The notes beneath the pieces are model-generated. The model was not told the DNA's origin and did not search any database. It saw only the letters and a program-made list of their open reading frames with translations. A program made the translations under genes and the position numbers. Source: Shewanella japonica (GTDB lineage Bacteria > Pseudomonadota > Gammaproteobacteria > Enterobacterales > Shewanellaceae). From it: a stretch of DNA of 64,000 nucleotides. The stretch spans positions 3,962,501 through 4,026,500 of the forward strand of contig NZ_CP020472.1 in the NCBI RefSeq assembly GCF_002075795.1. Direction: 5' to 3'. Numbering within the stretch: the stretch's first letter is position 1; each line of letters begins with the position of its first letter. Positions 1-8,992 of the stretch are shown in pieces.

Positions 1-41
1 CGCCAGCGTTCAATCTGAGCCATGATCAAACTCTTCAATTA
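1..41 (-). rRNA. rrs: 16S ribosomal RNA, 5' end only (partial)
   Basis: The reverse complement of the first ~41 bases is the universal 5' end of bacterial 16S rRNA, including the AGAGTTTGATC (27F) primer site and CTCAG. The gene reads leftwards out of the window, so the rest of the rrn operon is off the left edge. The upstream leader and promoters lie at 42-451. The exact mature 5' end could be off by one or two bases. Confidence 0.97.
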
Positions 42-251
42 AAGTTTTTTGAGACTAAGTCTCGGCTCAATGAATTCTGATTACATTATGCAGACTCGGA
101 AGAATCTACATCCTGTTTGTTACATATTGCTATGAACACTCATCGTTACATTGATAATAATTTTGATTGCCACATTCTTTACAAGAAAGAATGTCAGCAA
201 TTTCGATTAACTCAACACCTGTGAGTGTCCACACAGATTTACTTGTTTGAT

Positions 252-262
252 TGTTAAAGAGC
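252..262 (-). promoter_or_regulatory. rrn leader boxA antitermination site
   Basis: On the minus strand this reads GCTCTTTAACA, the core of the ribosomal boxA element bound by NusB/NusE(S10). It lies between the nearer promoter and the 16S 5' end, as in other rrn operons. The leader from here to the 16S gene contains the usual RNase III-type processing sequence. Confidence 0.85.
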
Positions 263-288
263 GTTGACCGTGTTGGTCAGGGATGCGT

Positions 289-316
289 ATTCTACACTTC
301 CCGTTGTCAGCGTCAA
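289..316 (-). promoter_or_regulatory. rrn promoter proximal to 16S (P2-like)
   Basis: On the minus strand the -35 box is TTGACG (316-311) and the -10 box is TAGAAT (294-289), with a 16-bp spacer and a GC-containing discriminator (ACGCATCCC). Transcription would start near 282 and run through boxA into 16S. Confidence 0.8.
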
Positions 317-423
317 GTGTTTTTTCAAACTTCTTTTCGCCGTTGATTTAAGGTGGTTAAAACCGCTTCAAATCAAGCTGAATCAGTGTTGGCTAGTGCC
401 TGTTGCCGTGTCAGTGGATGCGC

Positions 424-451
424 ATTATAGGGAGATTATGAAACCGTGCAA
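424..451 (-). promoter_or_regulatory. rrn promoter distal to 16S (P1-like)
   Basis: On the minus strand the -35 box is TTGCAC (451-446) and the -10 box is a perfect TATAAT (429-424), separated by 16 bp and followed by GCGC, a discriminator typical of stringently controlled rRNA promoters. A-rich tracts just upstream (452-480) could act as an UP element. Confidence 0.82.
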
Positions 452-472
452 GGGCTTTTTTAAACTTTTATG

Positions 473-722
473 ACAAATGGGGTTTAAGCGTTTATTAATT
501 AACCACTATGATTTAATTATCTTCAATTTTGCAGTTTAAAGGCCTAGTTTGCCTCTTTCTATTACGAAATAGAAAACGGTTTTTATAATCTAGTTCCCTT
601 TCTATAAGGCTATCTTTACGCTTTTATGGTCAAGTATATTGATTTAGCTATTGGTTTTATCAGTCAATTAGCCTATTTTATTTTGATTAAAGGATTTTAG
701 GCTCCACCATCTAGGAATGTTT
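473..722. other. intergenic, AT-rich, no gene seen
   Basis: This stretch lies between the outermost rrn promoter and the DUF4124 gene. It is AT-rich and must hold the promoter of the rightward gene, but I cannot pick a convincing -35/-10 pair. No RNA gene or repeat was seen. Confidence 0.5.
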
Positions 723-1172
723 ATGCTTAGTTTACGTTTGCTGTATTTAGTTTCGTTTGTTTGTTTTTCGCAGTCAGCTTTAGCAACTGTTATTTATACT
801 TGGGTAGATAAAGACGGTGTTTCTCATTATAGCCAGCAACCACCAGCAGATGTTGACTCTAAAAAAGTATACAGCGAGGACATTGAGCCCGCTCAAGTCG
901 GTTATGTGCCCGTAAAATCTGTCAGTTCTTCTTCACAGTCTAGTACTAGTGAAATGGATTTAGCTCAAAAAGCTGCATTAATCAAAGAGCGAGATGCTGA
1001 ACAAGCGGCTTCAATTTGTGAAAGTGCCAAACACAGCTTAAATGTATTAAACACATATCAACACTTACATCGCAAAGATGCTGATACAGGTGAAGAGATA
1101 GTCATAACTGAAGAAGAACGCTTGGCTCAAATTGAAAAGAACGAAGAACGTAAGCAGCTTTTTTGTCAATAA
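723..1172 (+). CDS. DUF4124-domain secreted protein
   Basis: A small exported protein of about 149 residues. It has a hydrophobic signal peptide ending near ALA and then the DUF4124 signature (YTWVDKDGVSHYSQQPP) at roughly residues 24-40, followed by a serine-rich linker and a charged, probably helical C-terminal half with two cysteines. DUF4124 proteins are periplasmic and of unknown role. I prefer ATG 723 to ATG 717 because AGGA at 713-716 is spaced six bases from 723 but abuts 717. It is a single-gene unit ended by the hairpin at 1202-1223. Family assignment is good; function is unknown. Confidence 0.8.
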   Translation: MLSLRLLYLVSFVCFSQSALATVIYTWVDKDGVSHYSQQPPADVDSKKVYSEDIEPAQVGYVPVKSVSSSSQSSTSEMDLAQKAALIKERDAEQAASICESAKHSLNVLNTYQHLHRKDADTGEEIVITEEERLAQIEKNEERKQLFCQ

Positions 1173-1201
1173 TATATCAAGTTTATTAGCTGCAATAATA
1201 A

Positions 1202-1223
1202 AAGGAGCCAATGGCTCCTTTTT
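1202..1223 (+). terminator. rho-independent terminator
   Basis: An AAGGAGCC stem, AAT loop and GGCTCCTT stem are followed by a T run, just downstream of the DUF4124 gene. Confidence 0.85.
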
Positions 1224-1299
1224 AATTAACTATTCATGACACCTAATCAAGGTATATATCATCTCTACCTGCTGCACTAGTTCAGTTTACGTGAGCAGG

Positions 1300-1611
1300 T
1301 TATTCTGCTTTACCAACTGTATACATCGATTTAAACGTGCCACTATTACATGTCTCAGTTCCTGACTTCCAACCATTATCAAATGCATCAATGCCATCAA
1401 GTGTTTTATCCTTCATGGACTCGAGTGTCTCATTTGATTTCTTTTGTGCTAATGCGCTGGTGCAACCTGTGTTGTAGCCAAAGTGGTATAAGCTATTATA
1501 TTCAACATTACCGACTTCGATAATTTCACCTTCTTGTTTTTCTGGTGAACTAGAACATCCGGTTGCAGCTATTGAGAGTAAAGCAAAGCCTAATACGACT
1601 GATTTATTCAT
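1300..1611 (-). CDS. small putative lipoprotein, function unknown
   Basis: A 103-residue protein with a short signal peptide and lipobox (ATGC, Cys19), so it is probably a lipoprotein anchored in the outer or inner membrane. The mature part contains a YNSLYHFGYNTGC stretch and a later FDNGWKSGTETC stretch: two glycine/aromatic motifs each ending in cysteine, possibly a disulfide pair. I do not recognise a named family. The start is ATG 1611. It is a lone leftward gene; an imperfect ACCTGCT/AGCAGGT hairpin around 1266-1299 lies just past its stop. Confidence 0.7.
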   Translation of the reverse strand: MNKSVVLGFALLSIAATGCSSSPEKQEGEIIEVGNVEYNSLYHFGYNTGCTSALAQKKSNETLESMKDKTLDGIDAFDNGWKSGTETCNSGTFKSMYTVGKAE

Positions 1612-1733
1612 GTTATATCCTTCTACTTGAAATCAGGTTGCTATTCATAAGGGAACATATTGAAGTTAGTAGATCAATTCACTTGTCGCAAGCTTATGGG
1701 TTCAATGCCTACTGTAAAGTTATAATCCAATAA

Positions 1734-1761
1734 AAAAGGAATGGTATTTACCATTCCTTTT
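1734..1761 (-). terminator. terminator downstream of clpB
   Basis: A perfect 12-bp stem (AAAAGGAATGGT / ACCATTCCTTTT) with a 4-base loop runs into a T tract on the minus strand, directly after the clpB stop. Confidence 0.85.
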
Positions 1762-1779
1762 ATTACTGTCGCTGACTAT

Positions 1780-4353
1780 TTATTGGGTAAACGTCAGTAG
1801 TCCATCGTTGACATCAATCATAATCGGTTTACCTGGGAGTAGTTCACCTTTTAATAAGTGTTGTGCTAATGGGTTTTCAATTTCTTGTTGCAGTGCTCGT
1901 TTAAGCGGTCTTGCACCATACGTTGGATCAAAGCCAGCTTCGGCAATTAACGCCAATGCATTTTTAGAGATTTCCATGGTGAAATCCTTTTCAGCCAAGC
2001 GTTGTTTCAAGTTCTGCAACTGTATCTCTGCAATATGCGCTATATGCTCTGCAGCTAACGGATGGAATACCACGGTCTCATCAATACGGTTTAAAAACTC
2101 TGGTCTAAAGCTCTGCGTCACCACATTCATTACGGCCGATTTCATCTGCATATAGTCTTGAGAGGCTGAACCTTCCTGAATAATGTCAGAACCCAAATTA
2201 GACGTCATGATGATAACGGTATTTCTAAAATCAACAGTACGGCCTTGGCCATCCGTTAAGCGACCATCATCTAGCACTTGCAGCAAAATGTTGAATACAT
2301 CAGGGTGCGCTTTTTCTACTTCATCTAACAAGATGACTGAGTAGGGTTTACGGCGAACAGCCTCAGTTAAGTATCCACCTTCTTCGTACCCCACGTAGCC
2401 AGGAGGTGCGCCGACTAATCTTGAGACAGTATGCTTTTCCATAAACTCTGACATATCGATGCGAACCATTGCTGATTCGGTATCAAATAAGAAGTTAGCT
2501 AATGATTTACACAGTTCAGTTTTACCCACACCGGTTGGCCCTAAGAATAGGAATGAACCAATAGGGCGATTCGGATCGGCAAGTCCAGCTCGGCTACGTC
2601 TTATTGCATTTGATACCGCTTCTACAGCTTCATTTTGACCTATCACTCGCTGATGTAGTGCATCTTCCATTTGCAGTAACTTATCACGCTCACCTTCTAG
2701 CATCTTAGAAACAGGTATTCCTGTTGCCTTTGAAAGTACTTCGGCGATTTCTATATCTGTGACCTTGTTACGCAATAACGTCATATCTTGCATTTCTGCT
2801 TGCGAAGCCAAATCGAGCTGCTTTTCTAACTCAGGAATACGGCCGTATTGTAATTCTGACATGCGAGTTAAATCTCCCGCACGTTTTGCGACTTCCATAT
2901 CCATACGAGATTGCTCTAAATCAGCTTTAATATGTTGCGTACCAGCTAAGGCTGCTTTTTCTGTATGCCAAATTTCATTCAGTTCGCTGGCTTTTTCTTC
3001 AACTTGCTTCAGCTCAACTTGTAAATGCGTTAATCGTTTACGACTTGCTTCATCTTCTTCTTTGGCAAGTGCTTGCTCTTCAAGCTTAAGCTGGATAGCA
3101 CGGCGATCTAATCTGTCTAACGCTTCAGGTTTTGAATCTATTTGCATTCTGATACTTGATGCCGCTTCATCGATCAAGTCGATAGCTTTATCTGGTAGCT
3201 TTCTATCAGAGATATAACGATGCGACATACTTGCGGCGGCAACAATGGCAGGATCGGTTATCTCTACATGGTGATGTAATTCATAACGCTCTTTTAATCC
3301 ACGTAAAATTGCAATGGTATCTTCAACGTTAGGCTCTTCCACCAGCACTTTTTGAAAACGACGTTCAAGTGCTGCATCTTTTTCAATATATTGGCGGTAC
3401 TCATCTAACGTTGTTGCGCCAACACAATGTAAATCACCACGAGCAAGTGCAGGTTTTAACATGTTACCTGCACCCATTGCTCCTTCGCCTTTACCTGCAC
3501 CAACCATGGTATGCAGCTCATCGATGAACAGAATGACTTGGCCTTCTTCTTGAGCTAACTCATTTAATACCGCTTTTAATCGCTCTTCAAACTCACCACG
3601 ATATTTAGCACCAGCAATTAACGCGCCCATATCTAATGACAGTACACGCTTATTCTTAATGCCTTCAGGAACCTCACCATTAACAATTCGTTGAGCTAAA
3701 CCTTCAACAATGGCGGTTTTACCGACGCCTGGCTCACCAATGAGCACTGGGTTATTTTTACTACGACGCTGTAACACTTGAATTGTGCGACGAATTTCTT
3801 CATCACGACCAATCACGGGATCGAGTTTGCCTTGCTCGGCACGCTCAGTAAGATCCACTGTATATTTATTTAAGGCTTGGCGTTGATCTTCCGCATTAGG
3901 ATCATCAACTTTTTGTCCACCACGAATTTGTTCAATGGTGGTTTCCAATAGCTCTTTACTGGCGCCTGCATCTTTCAAGCACTTGGTTAATGCATCACTT
4001 CCTTCAAGCGCGGCCATTACAAATAGTTCAGATGAGATATATTTGTCTTTACGTTTTTGAGCTAGCTTGTCACAAAGGTTAAGTAAACGAATTAGGCCCT
4101 GAGATAACTGAACATCTCCCCCAGTACCTTCCACTTGTGGCAATTTTTCTAACTCTTGGCTCAAAGAAGAACGCAGCGCACTAACATTTATACCCGCTTG
4201 CGTTAGTAAAGGGTGAATTGAGCCAGAATCTTGGTTTAATAACGCCATCATCAAATGAGTAGGTTCAATGAACTGATGATCACGCCCTAATGCTAATGAT
4301 TGCGCATCTGAAATAGCGATTTGAAATTTGTTGGTCATACGATCAAGTCTCAT
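1780..4353 (-). CDS. clpB: ATP-dependent disaggregase ClpB (Hsp100)
   Basis: An 857-residue AAA+ chaperone that, with DnaK, pulls proteins out of aggregates through a hexameric pore in the cytoplasm. The order is: N-terminal Clp repeat domain (about 1-150); first AAA+ module with Walker A GEPGVGKT near residue 206; a long coiled-coil middle domain (about 410-530) rich in Glu/Lys/Leu; second AAA+ module with Walker A GPTGVGKT near 605; C-terminal D2-small domain. Length matches E. coli ClpB (857). ATG 4353 has AGGAGG four bases upstream. A sigma-32-type promoter lies at 4401-4427. It is the last gene of the conserved rluD-pgeF-clpB order and ends at a strong terminator. Confidence 0.98.
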   Translation of the reverse strand: MRLDRMTNKFQIAISDAQSLALGRDHQFIEPTHLMMALLNQDSGSIHPLLTQAGINVSALRSSLSQELEKLPQVEGTGGDVQLSQGLIRLLNLCDKLAQKRKDKYISSELFVMAALEGSDALTKCLKDAGASKELLETTIEQIRGGQKVDDPNAEDQRQALNKYTVDLTERAEQGKLDPVIGRDEEIRRTIQVLQRRSKNNPVLIGEPGVGKTAIVEGLAQRIVNGEVPEGIKNKRVLSLDMGALIAGAKYRGEFEERLKAVLNELAQEEGQVILFIDELHTMVGAGKGEGAMGAGNMLKPALARGDLHCVGATTLDEYRQYIEKDAALERRFQKVLVEEPNVEDTIAILRGLKERYELHHHVEITDPAIVAAASMSHRYISDRKLPDKAIDLIDEAASSIRMQIDSKPEALDRLDRRAIQLKLEEQALAKEEDEASRKRLTHLQVELKQVEEKASELNEIWHTEKAALAGTQHIKADLEQSRMDMEVAKRAGDLTRMSELQYGRIPELEKQLDLASQAEMQDMTLLRNKVTDIEIAEVLSKATGIPVSKMLEGERDKLLQMEDALHQRVIGQNEAVEAVSNAIRRSRAGLADPNRPIGSFLFLGPTGVGKTELCKSLANFLFDTESAMVRIDMSEFMEKHTVSRLVGAPPGYVGYEEGGYLTEAVRRKPYSVILLDEVEKAHPDVFNILLQVLDDGRLTDGQGRTVDFRNTVIIMTSNLGSDIIQEGSASQDYMQMKSAVMNVVTQSFRPEFLNRIDETVVFHPLAAEHIAHIAEIQLQNLKQRLAEKDFTMEISKNALALIAEAGFDPTYGARPLKRALQQEIENPLAQHLLKGELLPGKPIMIDVNDGLLTFTQ

Positions 4354-4400
4354 ACGTCCTCCTAATCAGTTTAATAAAAACGAAAGATTTGATAATTAAA

Positions 4401-4427
4401 ATATGGGGATGTTTATGAAATTTTCAA
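4401..4427 (-). promoter_or_regulatory. heat-shock (sigma-32) promoter of clpB
   Basis: On the minus strand a TTGAAA -35 element (4427-4422) and a CCCCATAT -10 element (4408-4401) are separated by 13 bp, matching the RpoH consensus. It lies about 48 bp before the clpB start codon, so heat shock can raise clpB independently of rluD-pgeF transcription. Confidence 0.85.
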
Positions 4428-4494
4428 TCGTGGGAATAAAATTCTGCAGATTTAGTGTTAGATTAATTGATTAAGATCAAATCGATAAAACAGA

Positions 4495-5238
4495 TTAAGA
4501 TTTTAACCAAATAAAAGAAGCCATTCGTCCTGTTTGTTGATCTCGGCGGTAGGAGAAATAATCAGGGTTAGTAAAAGTACACACATTTGCACTATAAATG
4601 TGTTTAATTCCTTGTTTAGATAAACGCATGGTTGCAAGCCCACATAAATCGGCTAAGTATTTCACGCCATGTGGTTTAAACCATTGCTGAGCTTCAATAT
4701 CTTGTTCAACAAATTGTTGCTTTACCTCTGCACCCACTTCAAAAGCATTTGGACCAATTGCTGGTCCCAAATAAGCAATTATGTCACAAGCTTCTGCATT
4801 AAAGCGCTTTATTGCAGACTCGATAACCCCATCACACAATCCACGCCACCCTGCATGCACAGCAGCAATTTCAGTTCCTGCTTTATTACATAGCAACACA
4901 GGCAAACAGTCGGCGGTCATGACGGCTAATGCCACTTTGGCATGATCAACATAGCTTCCGTCAGCTTTGGGAGGAATAGACTGAGGTGAAATATTGGCAG
5001 GACTTACTGTTGAGTAATCGATAATAGTAGTGCCATGAACTTGATCTAACCAAGTGACTGGCACATTAATCGCTAAGGTTTGCTGAATTAAAGCTCTATT
5101 AGCCAAGACATCTTGAGGGGCATCGCCTACATGTAAGCCTAAATTTAAGCTATCAAAAGGCGATTGACTTACACCGCCATGACGGCCTGTCATGGCGATG
5201 CCGATATTGTCAGGTATTGGCCAATTTACGTGAAACAC
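4495..5238 (-). CDS. pgeF: Peptidoglycan editing factor PgeF / multicopper-like purine nucleoside phosphorylase (YfiH family)
   Basis: A 247-residue cytosolic enzyme of the YfiH/laccase-domain family. Members act as zinc-dependent purine nucleoside hydrolases/phosphorylases, and E. coli PgeF removes UDP-MurNAc carrying L-Ser in place of L-Ala. Conserved metal ligands are visible: His68 (QVHG), Cys111 (TADC) and His128 (VHAGWRGL). The start is GTG 5238, with AGGGG six bases upstream. It sits 23 bp after the rluD stop and upstream of clpB, the usual enterobacterial and Shewanella order. Confidence 0.93.
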   Translation of the reverse strand: MFHVNWPIPDNIGIAMTGRHGGVSQSPFDSLNLGLHVGDAPQDVLANRALIQQTLAINVPVTWLDQVHGTTIIDYSTVSPANISPQSIPPKADGSYVDHAKVALAVMTADCLPVLLCNKAGTEIAAVHAGWRGLCDGVIESAIKRFNAEACDIIAYLGPAIGPNAFEVGAEVKQQFVEQDIEAQQWFKPHGVKYLADLCGLATMRLSKQGIKHIYSANVCTFTNPDYFSYRRDQQTGRMASFIWLKS

Positions 5239-5261
5239 GCTATCCCCTTCGCAGCGAATAC

Positions 5262-6235
5262 TTATAAATACTCGATTGGGTTTTCTTCAGTATCTTGACG
5301 TAACGCTCTGGTCAGCATTTGCATATCTTCAGGGATAGGCGCTTGCCATGACATGATTTCATGGGTAAATGGATGAGCAAGCTCCAAACGTACTGCATGT
5401 AGCGCCTGACGTTCAAAGTTTTTCAAAATATCAAAAAACTCTGGGCTAGCTTTTTTAGGCGGACGAGGGCGACCACCGTATACAGGATCGCCAACCAACA
5501 CATGACCTATGTATGACATGTGAACACGAATTTGGTGAGTACGCCCCGTTTCTAAGCGCAATCTTAAACGCGTATGAGCACGGAATTTTTCAGCAACACG
5601 ATAATGAGTAACAGAAGGACGACCGCCATAACAACTGCCATTTGTGTACGGCGCGTTTCATGACGATCAATCGGTTCGTCTACTGTTCCGCCAGCGGTCA
5701 TCATCCCAATCACAATCGCTTCGTATTCACGTACAATATCGCGCGCCTGAAGTGCTGCAACTAAATGGGTTTGCGCTTCAACCGTTTTAGCAACCACCAT
5801 TAAACCAGTGGTGTCTTTATCTAAACGATGCACAATACCAGCACGTGGAACATGTTCAATCTCAGGGCAATGATGTAATAGCGCATTTAATAATGTGCCA
5901 TCAGCATTACCAGCACCAGGGTGAACAACCAAGCCAGCTTGCTTATTTACCACTAAAATATGATCGTCTTCGTAGACAATATTTAGGTCAATTTTTTGTG
6001 CTTTGTCTTTTACTTCTTCTTCGAGCGTTGCTTCTACCGCAATTAACTGCGATTCTAGTACTTTCTCACGAGGCTTATCGACAACAACGCCATCGACTGA
6101 AACTGCACCAGATAGGATCCATTCTTTGATGCGTGTACGGGAATAATCAGGGAACAATTCAGCCAAAGCTTGGTCTAATCTTAAACCGGTTTGGATTGCT
6201 GTGATCTCGCTTTTTAGGTTAATCTCTTGTGTCAT
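5262..6235 (-). pseudogene. rluD: 23S rRNA pseudouridine(1911/1915/1917) synthase RluD, frameshifted
   Basis: RluD makes the three pseudouridines of 23S helix 69. Both halves are well conserved but lie in different frames. The N-terminal part (from ATG 6235) has the S4 RNA-binding domain and the catalytic HRLDKDTTG motif with Asp139. After RRTQMAV the frame turns into low-complexity residues and stops at 5564, while the proper continuation (YGGRPSVTHYRV, then LETGRTHQIRVHM, GDPVYGGRP) is in the next frame. One missing base near 5628-5635 explains everything; restoring it gives 324 residues, close to E. coli RluD (326). As written the protein would lose its C-terminal third. It could be a real mutation or an assembly error; both halves otherwise look under selection. 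Confidence 0.88.
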
Positions 6236-6360
6236 AGGAACCGTACCCCTTTTTTGGGGTCCAAAGTGAATGTGCTATCTGTTACAATCGGATTGTTTTC
6301 TATTTTACAGTGAAATGGAAAAATTCTTAACAACAACTTATAAAAGAATTGAATTTACAT

Positions 6361-7122
6361 ATGTATAAATTAGCCAAAGGCGCCGCCCTAGTATTGTTTT
6401 CATTAGCTTTAACAGCATGTAGTACCTCTAAAGGTTTTGAAGATGAAGACCTCAGTGGCAAGTCTCCAGAGGGACTTTATGCTCAATCTAGAACCTCAAT
6501 GGAGCTAGGAAACTACTCTAAAGCAGTTAGAACACTTGAAGCATTAGACTCTCGTTACCCATTTGGCCCACATAAAACTCAAGTTCAATTGGACATGATT
6601 TTTGCTTATTACAAAATGGATGACGTCGCATCAGGTATTGCAAATATCGATCGTTTTATTCGTTTAAACCCAACGCATCCAGATATTGATTATGTCTATT
6701 ATATGCGTGGTTTAACTAATATGCAGGCAGATAATTACCTATTTCACGATATGATGAATATCGATCGAACTGATCGTGACCCTAAAAATGCACAAGACGC
6801 CTTTAAAGATTTTGATCGTTTAATCAAAAGCTATCCAAACAGTAAGTATACGGCTGATGCTCAGCAACGTATGCAATACCTTAAAAACCGTTTAGCACAA
6901 TACTCGATTAAAGTGGCTGAGTATTATATCAAAATGGAAGCATGGAGTGCTGCAGCTGTTCGTGCACAATCTGTGATGGAGCAGTTCCCTGGCACACCAG
7001 CAACCGAGCAAGCTTTAGAAATTATGGCGCAAGCTTATGGTGAATTAGGCCAAGAGCAACTTCAACAGAATACATTAACGGTTATCGCTGCTAACTATCC
7101 AGATAGTGACTTACTCAAATAA
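6361..7122 (+). CDS. bamD: Outer membrane assembly lipoprotein BamD
   Basis: A lipoprotein of about 253 residues of the BAM complex that folds beta-barrel proteins into the outer membrane. It has a signal peptide with lipobox LTAC, then TPR-type repeats (LYAQSRTSMELGNYSKAVRTLEALDSRYP and following) and the conserved DRTDRDPKNAQDAFKDFDRLI segment typical of BamD/ComL. I take ATG 6361 rather than the upstream TTG 6349, because the signal peptide then begins MYKLAKGA with a standard charged N-region; no strong Shine-Dalgarno sequence supports either. It is divergent from rluD, as in related genomes, and is followed by a terminator. Confidence 0.95.
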   Translation: MYKLAKGAALVLFSLALTACSTSKGFEDEDLSGKSPEGLYAQSRTSMELGNYSKAVRTLEALDSRYPFGPHKTQVQLDMIFAYYKMDDVASGIANIDRFIRLNPTHPDIDYVYYMRGLTNMQADNYLFHDMMNIDRTDRDPKNAQDAFKDFDRLIKSYPNSKYTADAQQRMQYLKNRLAQYSIKVAEYYIKMEAWSAAAVRAQSVMEQFPGTPATEQALEIMAQAYGELGQEQLQQNTLTVIAANYPDSDLLK

Positions 7123-7158
7123 CAGTCAAGAATCATATTGCTGATTCTACGTTAATAT

Positions 7159-7189
7159 AAAAAGCCTGCTATATATCGCAGGCTTTTTT
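7159..7189 (+). terminator. terminator between bamD and the KASIII gene
   Basis: An AAAGCCTGC / GCAGGCTTT stem with T and A runs on both sides lies between convergent genes, so it can serve both strands. Confidence 0.85.
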
Positions 7190-7199
7190 GTTTTGAAGA

Positions 7200-8252
7200 T
7201 TACACATGATGATAAACAAAACCGCCATAAAGGTATTTAGTGGCTTCGGCACCGAGTACCGCCACCTTGTCACCTGCTTTTAATCGTCCTGAATGAATCA
7301 ACCTCGATAAACTGACCCAAATAGCGGCTGAACCTAAATTACCAAGATGCTTGGCGTCATTGATCACTCGCTCTGGTGAAATACCTAATGCTTTTGCCAT
7401 AAGCACATCAATATGTCCATTGGCCTGATGAGGCAAAATATATGCAAAATCATCTAGCTGATAGCCTCGGCTTTGCAATGCTTGCCAACCTAACTCAAAC
7501 AACTGACTACCTTGCTCTCTCACAGCTTGGGTGTTGTGATGGAATCGAGCCATTTGTTTTGTCCCGACATCATTAGCCCCGCCATCAAGATAAAACCCTG
7601 GTGGTTTTTGATGTCCAATTTGACCTAAATAAATATCAGATATTTTGGCAGCCTGTTCATCTTGAGGCCCTAGTACTACTGCAGCTGCACCATCCCCCAT
7701 TTGTACATAATTAACCAATTGTTCGGTATCGATAAAGTCGTTATCCATATCAAAATAAACCGAGCCTGTTTCTACCCCTACTATTGAAACGGGTTGCTGA
7801 TTCACAGCGCAAAAGGCCGACGCAATTTGTAATCCGTTAGCAAATCCCGTACAAGCCTGTCTAAGTTCTAAATAGGGACCATGAAATGCCATTGCATCTG
7901 CAAGCCATGCTGCATTAGGGGGGACTTGTGTATGAGGTGTGCATGTGTGGCTGAGTAAATAATCTAACGCTTCAATATCAAGGTTTGCATTCACTAAAGC
8001 TTGAGTCAGTACTTGCTGACTAAGCTCAATACTCGAAGGAGATGTTGAACTGGTTGGGGTCGATAGATCTCTGACTAAATGGCGCCCCTCAATACCCAAA
8101 CGCTTCGCAATGGTTTTAGCTTTTCGCGCTGTAAGTCTACCGCACTGTTGAGACAAGGCATTTAGTAGCGCTTCATTATTGATATTTGCATTAGGCAATT
8201 GATGAGAAATGCCTAATAGTGATAGGTCATGCTGCGCAAATTTTACTGCCAT
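7200..8252 (-). CDS. 3-oxoacyl-ACP synthase III (KASIII/FabH-like)
   Basis: A 350-residue thiolase-fold condensing enzyme. The KASIII triad is intact: Cys134 (QACTGFANGL), His275 (LPHQANGH) and Asn305 (HLGNLGSAA). The C-terminal GDKVAVLGAEATKYLYGG region is the glycine-rich end of the fold. It is the last gene of an operon with a putative diiron oxygenase (overlap 10 bp) and an MMPL-type exporter, not with fab genes, so a specialised acyl condensation is more likely than housekeeping FabH. GGAGG lies just before ATG 8252. The acyl substrates cannot be told from sequence. Confidence 0.85.
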   Translation of the reverse strand: MAVKFAQHDLSLLGISHQLPNANINNEALLNALSQQCGRLTARKAKTIAKRLGIEGRHLVRDLSTPTSSTSPSSIELSQQVLTQALVNANLDIEALDYLLSHTCTPHTQVPPNAAWLADAMAFHGPYLELRQACTGFANGLQIASAFCAVNQQPVSIVGVETGSVYFDMDNDFIDTEQLVNYVQMGDGAAAVVLGPQDEQAAKISDIYLGQIGHQKPPGFYLDGGANDVGTKQMARFHHNTQAVREQGSQLFELGWQALQSRGYQLDDFAYILPHQANGHIDVLMAKALGISPERVINDAKHLGNLGSAAIWVSLSRLIHSGRLKAGDKVAVLGAEATKYLYGGFVYHHV

Positions 8253-8992
8253 TTTTCCTCCAATTTATGTTGGATAGCATCTAAGCAAACCCCCATATTT
8301 TCAAATGAGTGATGTTGGCTGGTGAGTAATTGAAAAAGCTCATGTGTGATTAAAGATTGTTGCTGATAAAAGTCGTCATTTGTCGCCCCTAATTCGATGG
8401 CATGATGACGGCTAATGTATACATGCTTGGCTTCGTCTTTTTTAATCAAGCCACATAACACACTAAAAGGGTGCTCTCCTCCAAGTTTGCTGGTTTCGAA
8501 TGCTTGCATAATTTGGGTGACACATGTATCTAAAATAGCAATACGAACAAAGTGTTGACTGTAATCATTTACTCGACCTAAACCACTATAAAACCTTTTT
8601 GCCAACCGTTGAACTTGGCGGGTATCTTCTATGTATGGAAGCTTATCCGATACTGTTTGCAAGGCTATATCGTGACGACACTCGTCAGACTCGACTTCCA
8701 TTAGTGAAGTCACTATCTTGCCATTCCTTTGTGATATGTCTGTTGATAACGTTTTATCTAAGTCTTGAACATGTAATCTAATAATTTCTTGATTAAAGAC
8801 CAACTGAGCCGACTGTTCACCACACAGTAATAGGGGTAATAAACGTGCCATTGATTCCGTTTGGTTATCAGAAAATAAAAGTGGGGTTTGAGCCTGAAGA
8901 TTTATCCAATCTTGAAGCCTAAGTGCATTATTACCTTGAGTAACCTTTGGCAAAGCTTGCTTGCCAAAACAACGTTTAATCTTAATTGTCAT
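8243..8992 (-). CDS. putative ferritin-like diiron oxygenase (AurF-like motif spacing)
   Basis: A 249-residue protein I do not recognise by overall similarity. It carries two DExxH motifs, DECRH (103-107) and DEAKH (186-190), in helical regions, with a candidate first carboxylate at Glu69 (34 residues before Asp103) and a third at Asp155. This is the E...ExxH...D/E...ExxH layout of ferritin-like diiron enzymes, and the spacing of the first half fits the E-X28-37-DExxH rule of the AurF N-oxygenase family. The extra AurF histidine before the second motif is absent. The start at ATG 8992 overlaps the exporter stop by 11 bp; the longer form from 9043 would overlap more and is less likely. Diiron chemistry is inference. 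Confidence 0.6.
   Translation of the reverse strand: MTIKIKRCFGKQALPKVTQGNNALRLQDWINLQAQTPLLFSDNQTESMARLLPLLLCGEQSAQLVFNQEIIRLHVQDLDKTLSTDISQRNGKIVTSLMEVESDECRHDIALQTVSDKLPYIEDTRQVQRLAKRFYSGLGRVNDYSQHFVRIAILDTCVTQIMQAFETSKLGGEHPFSVLCGLIKKDEAKHVYISRHHAIELGATNDDFYQQQSLITHELFQLLTSQHHSFENMGVCLDAIQHKLEEKWQ

Noticed and set aside
264..473. 69-codon frame on the plus strand
   Set aside because: It runs antisense through the rRNA leader and promoters, with no ribosome site.
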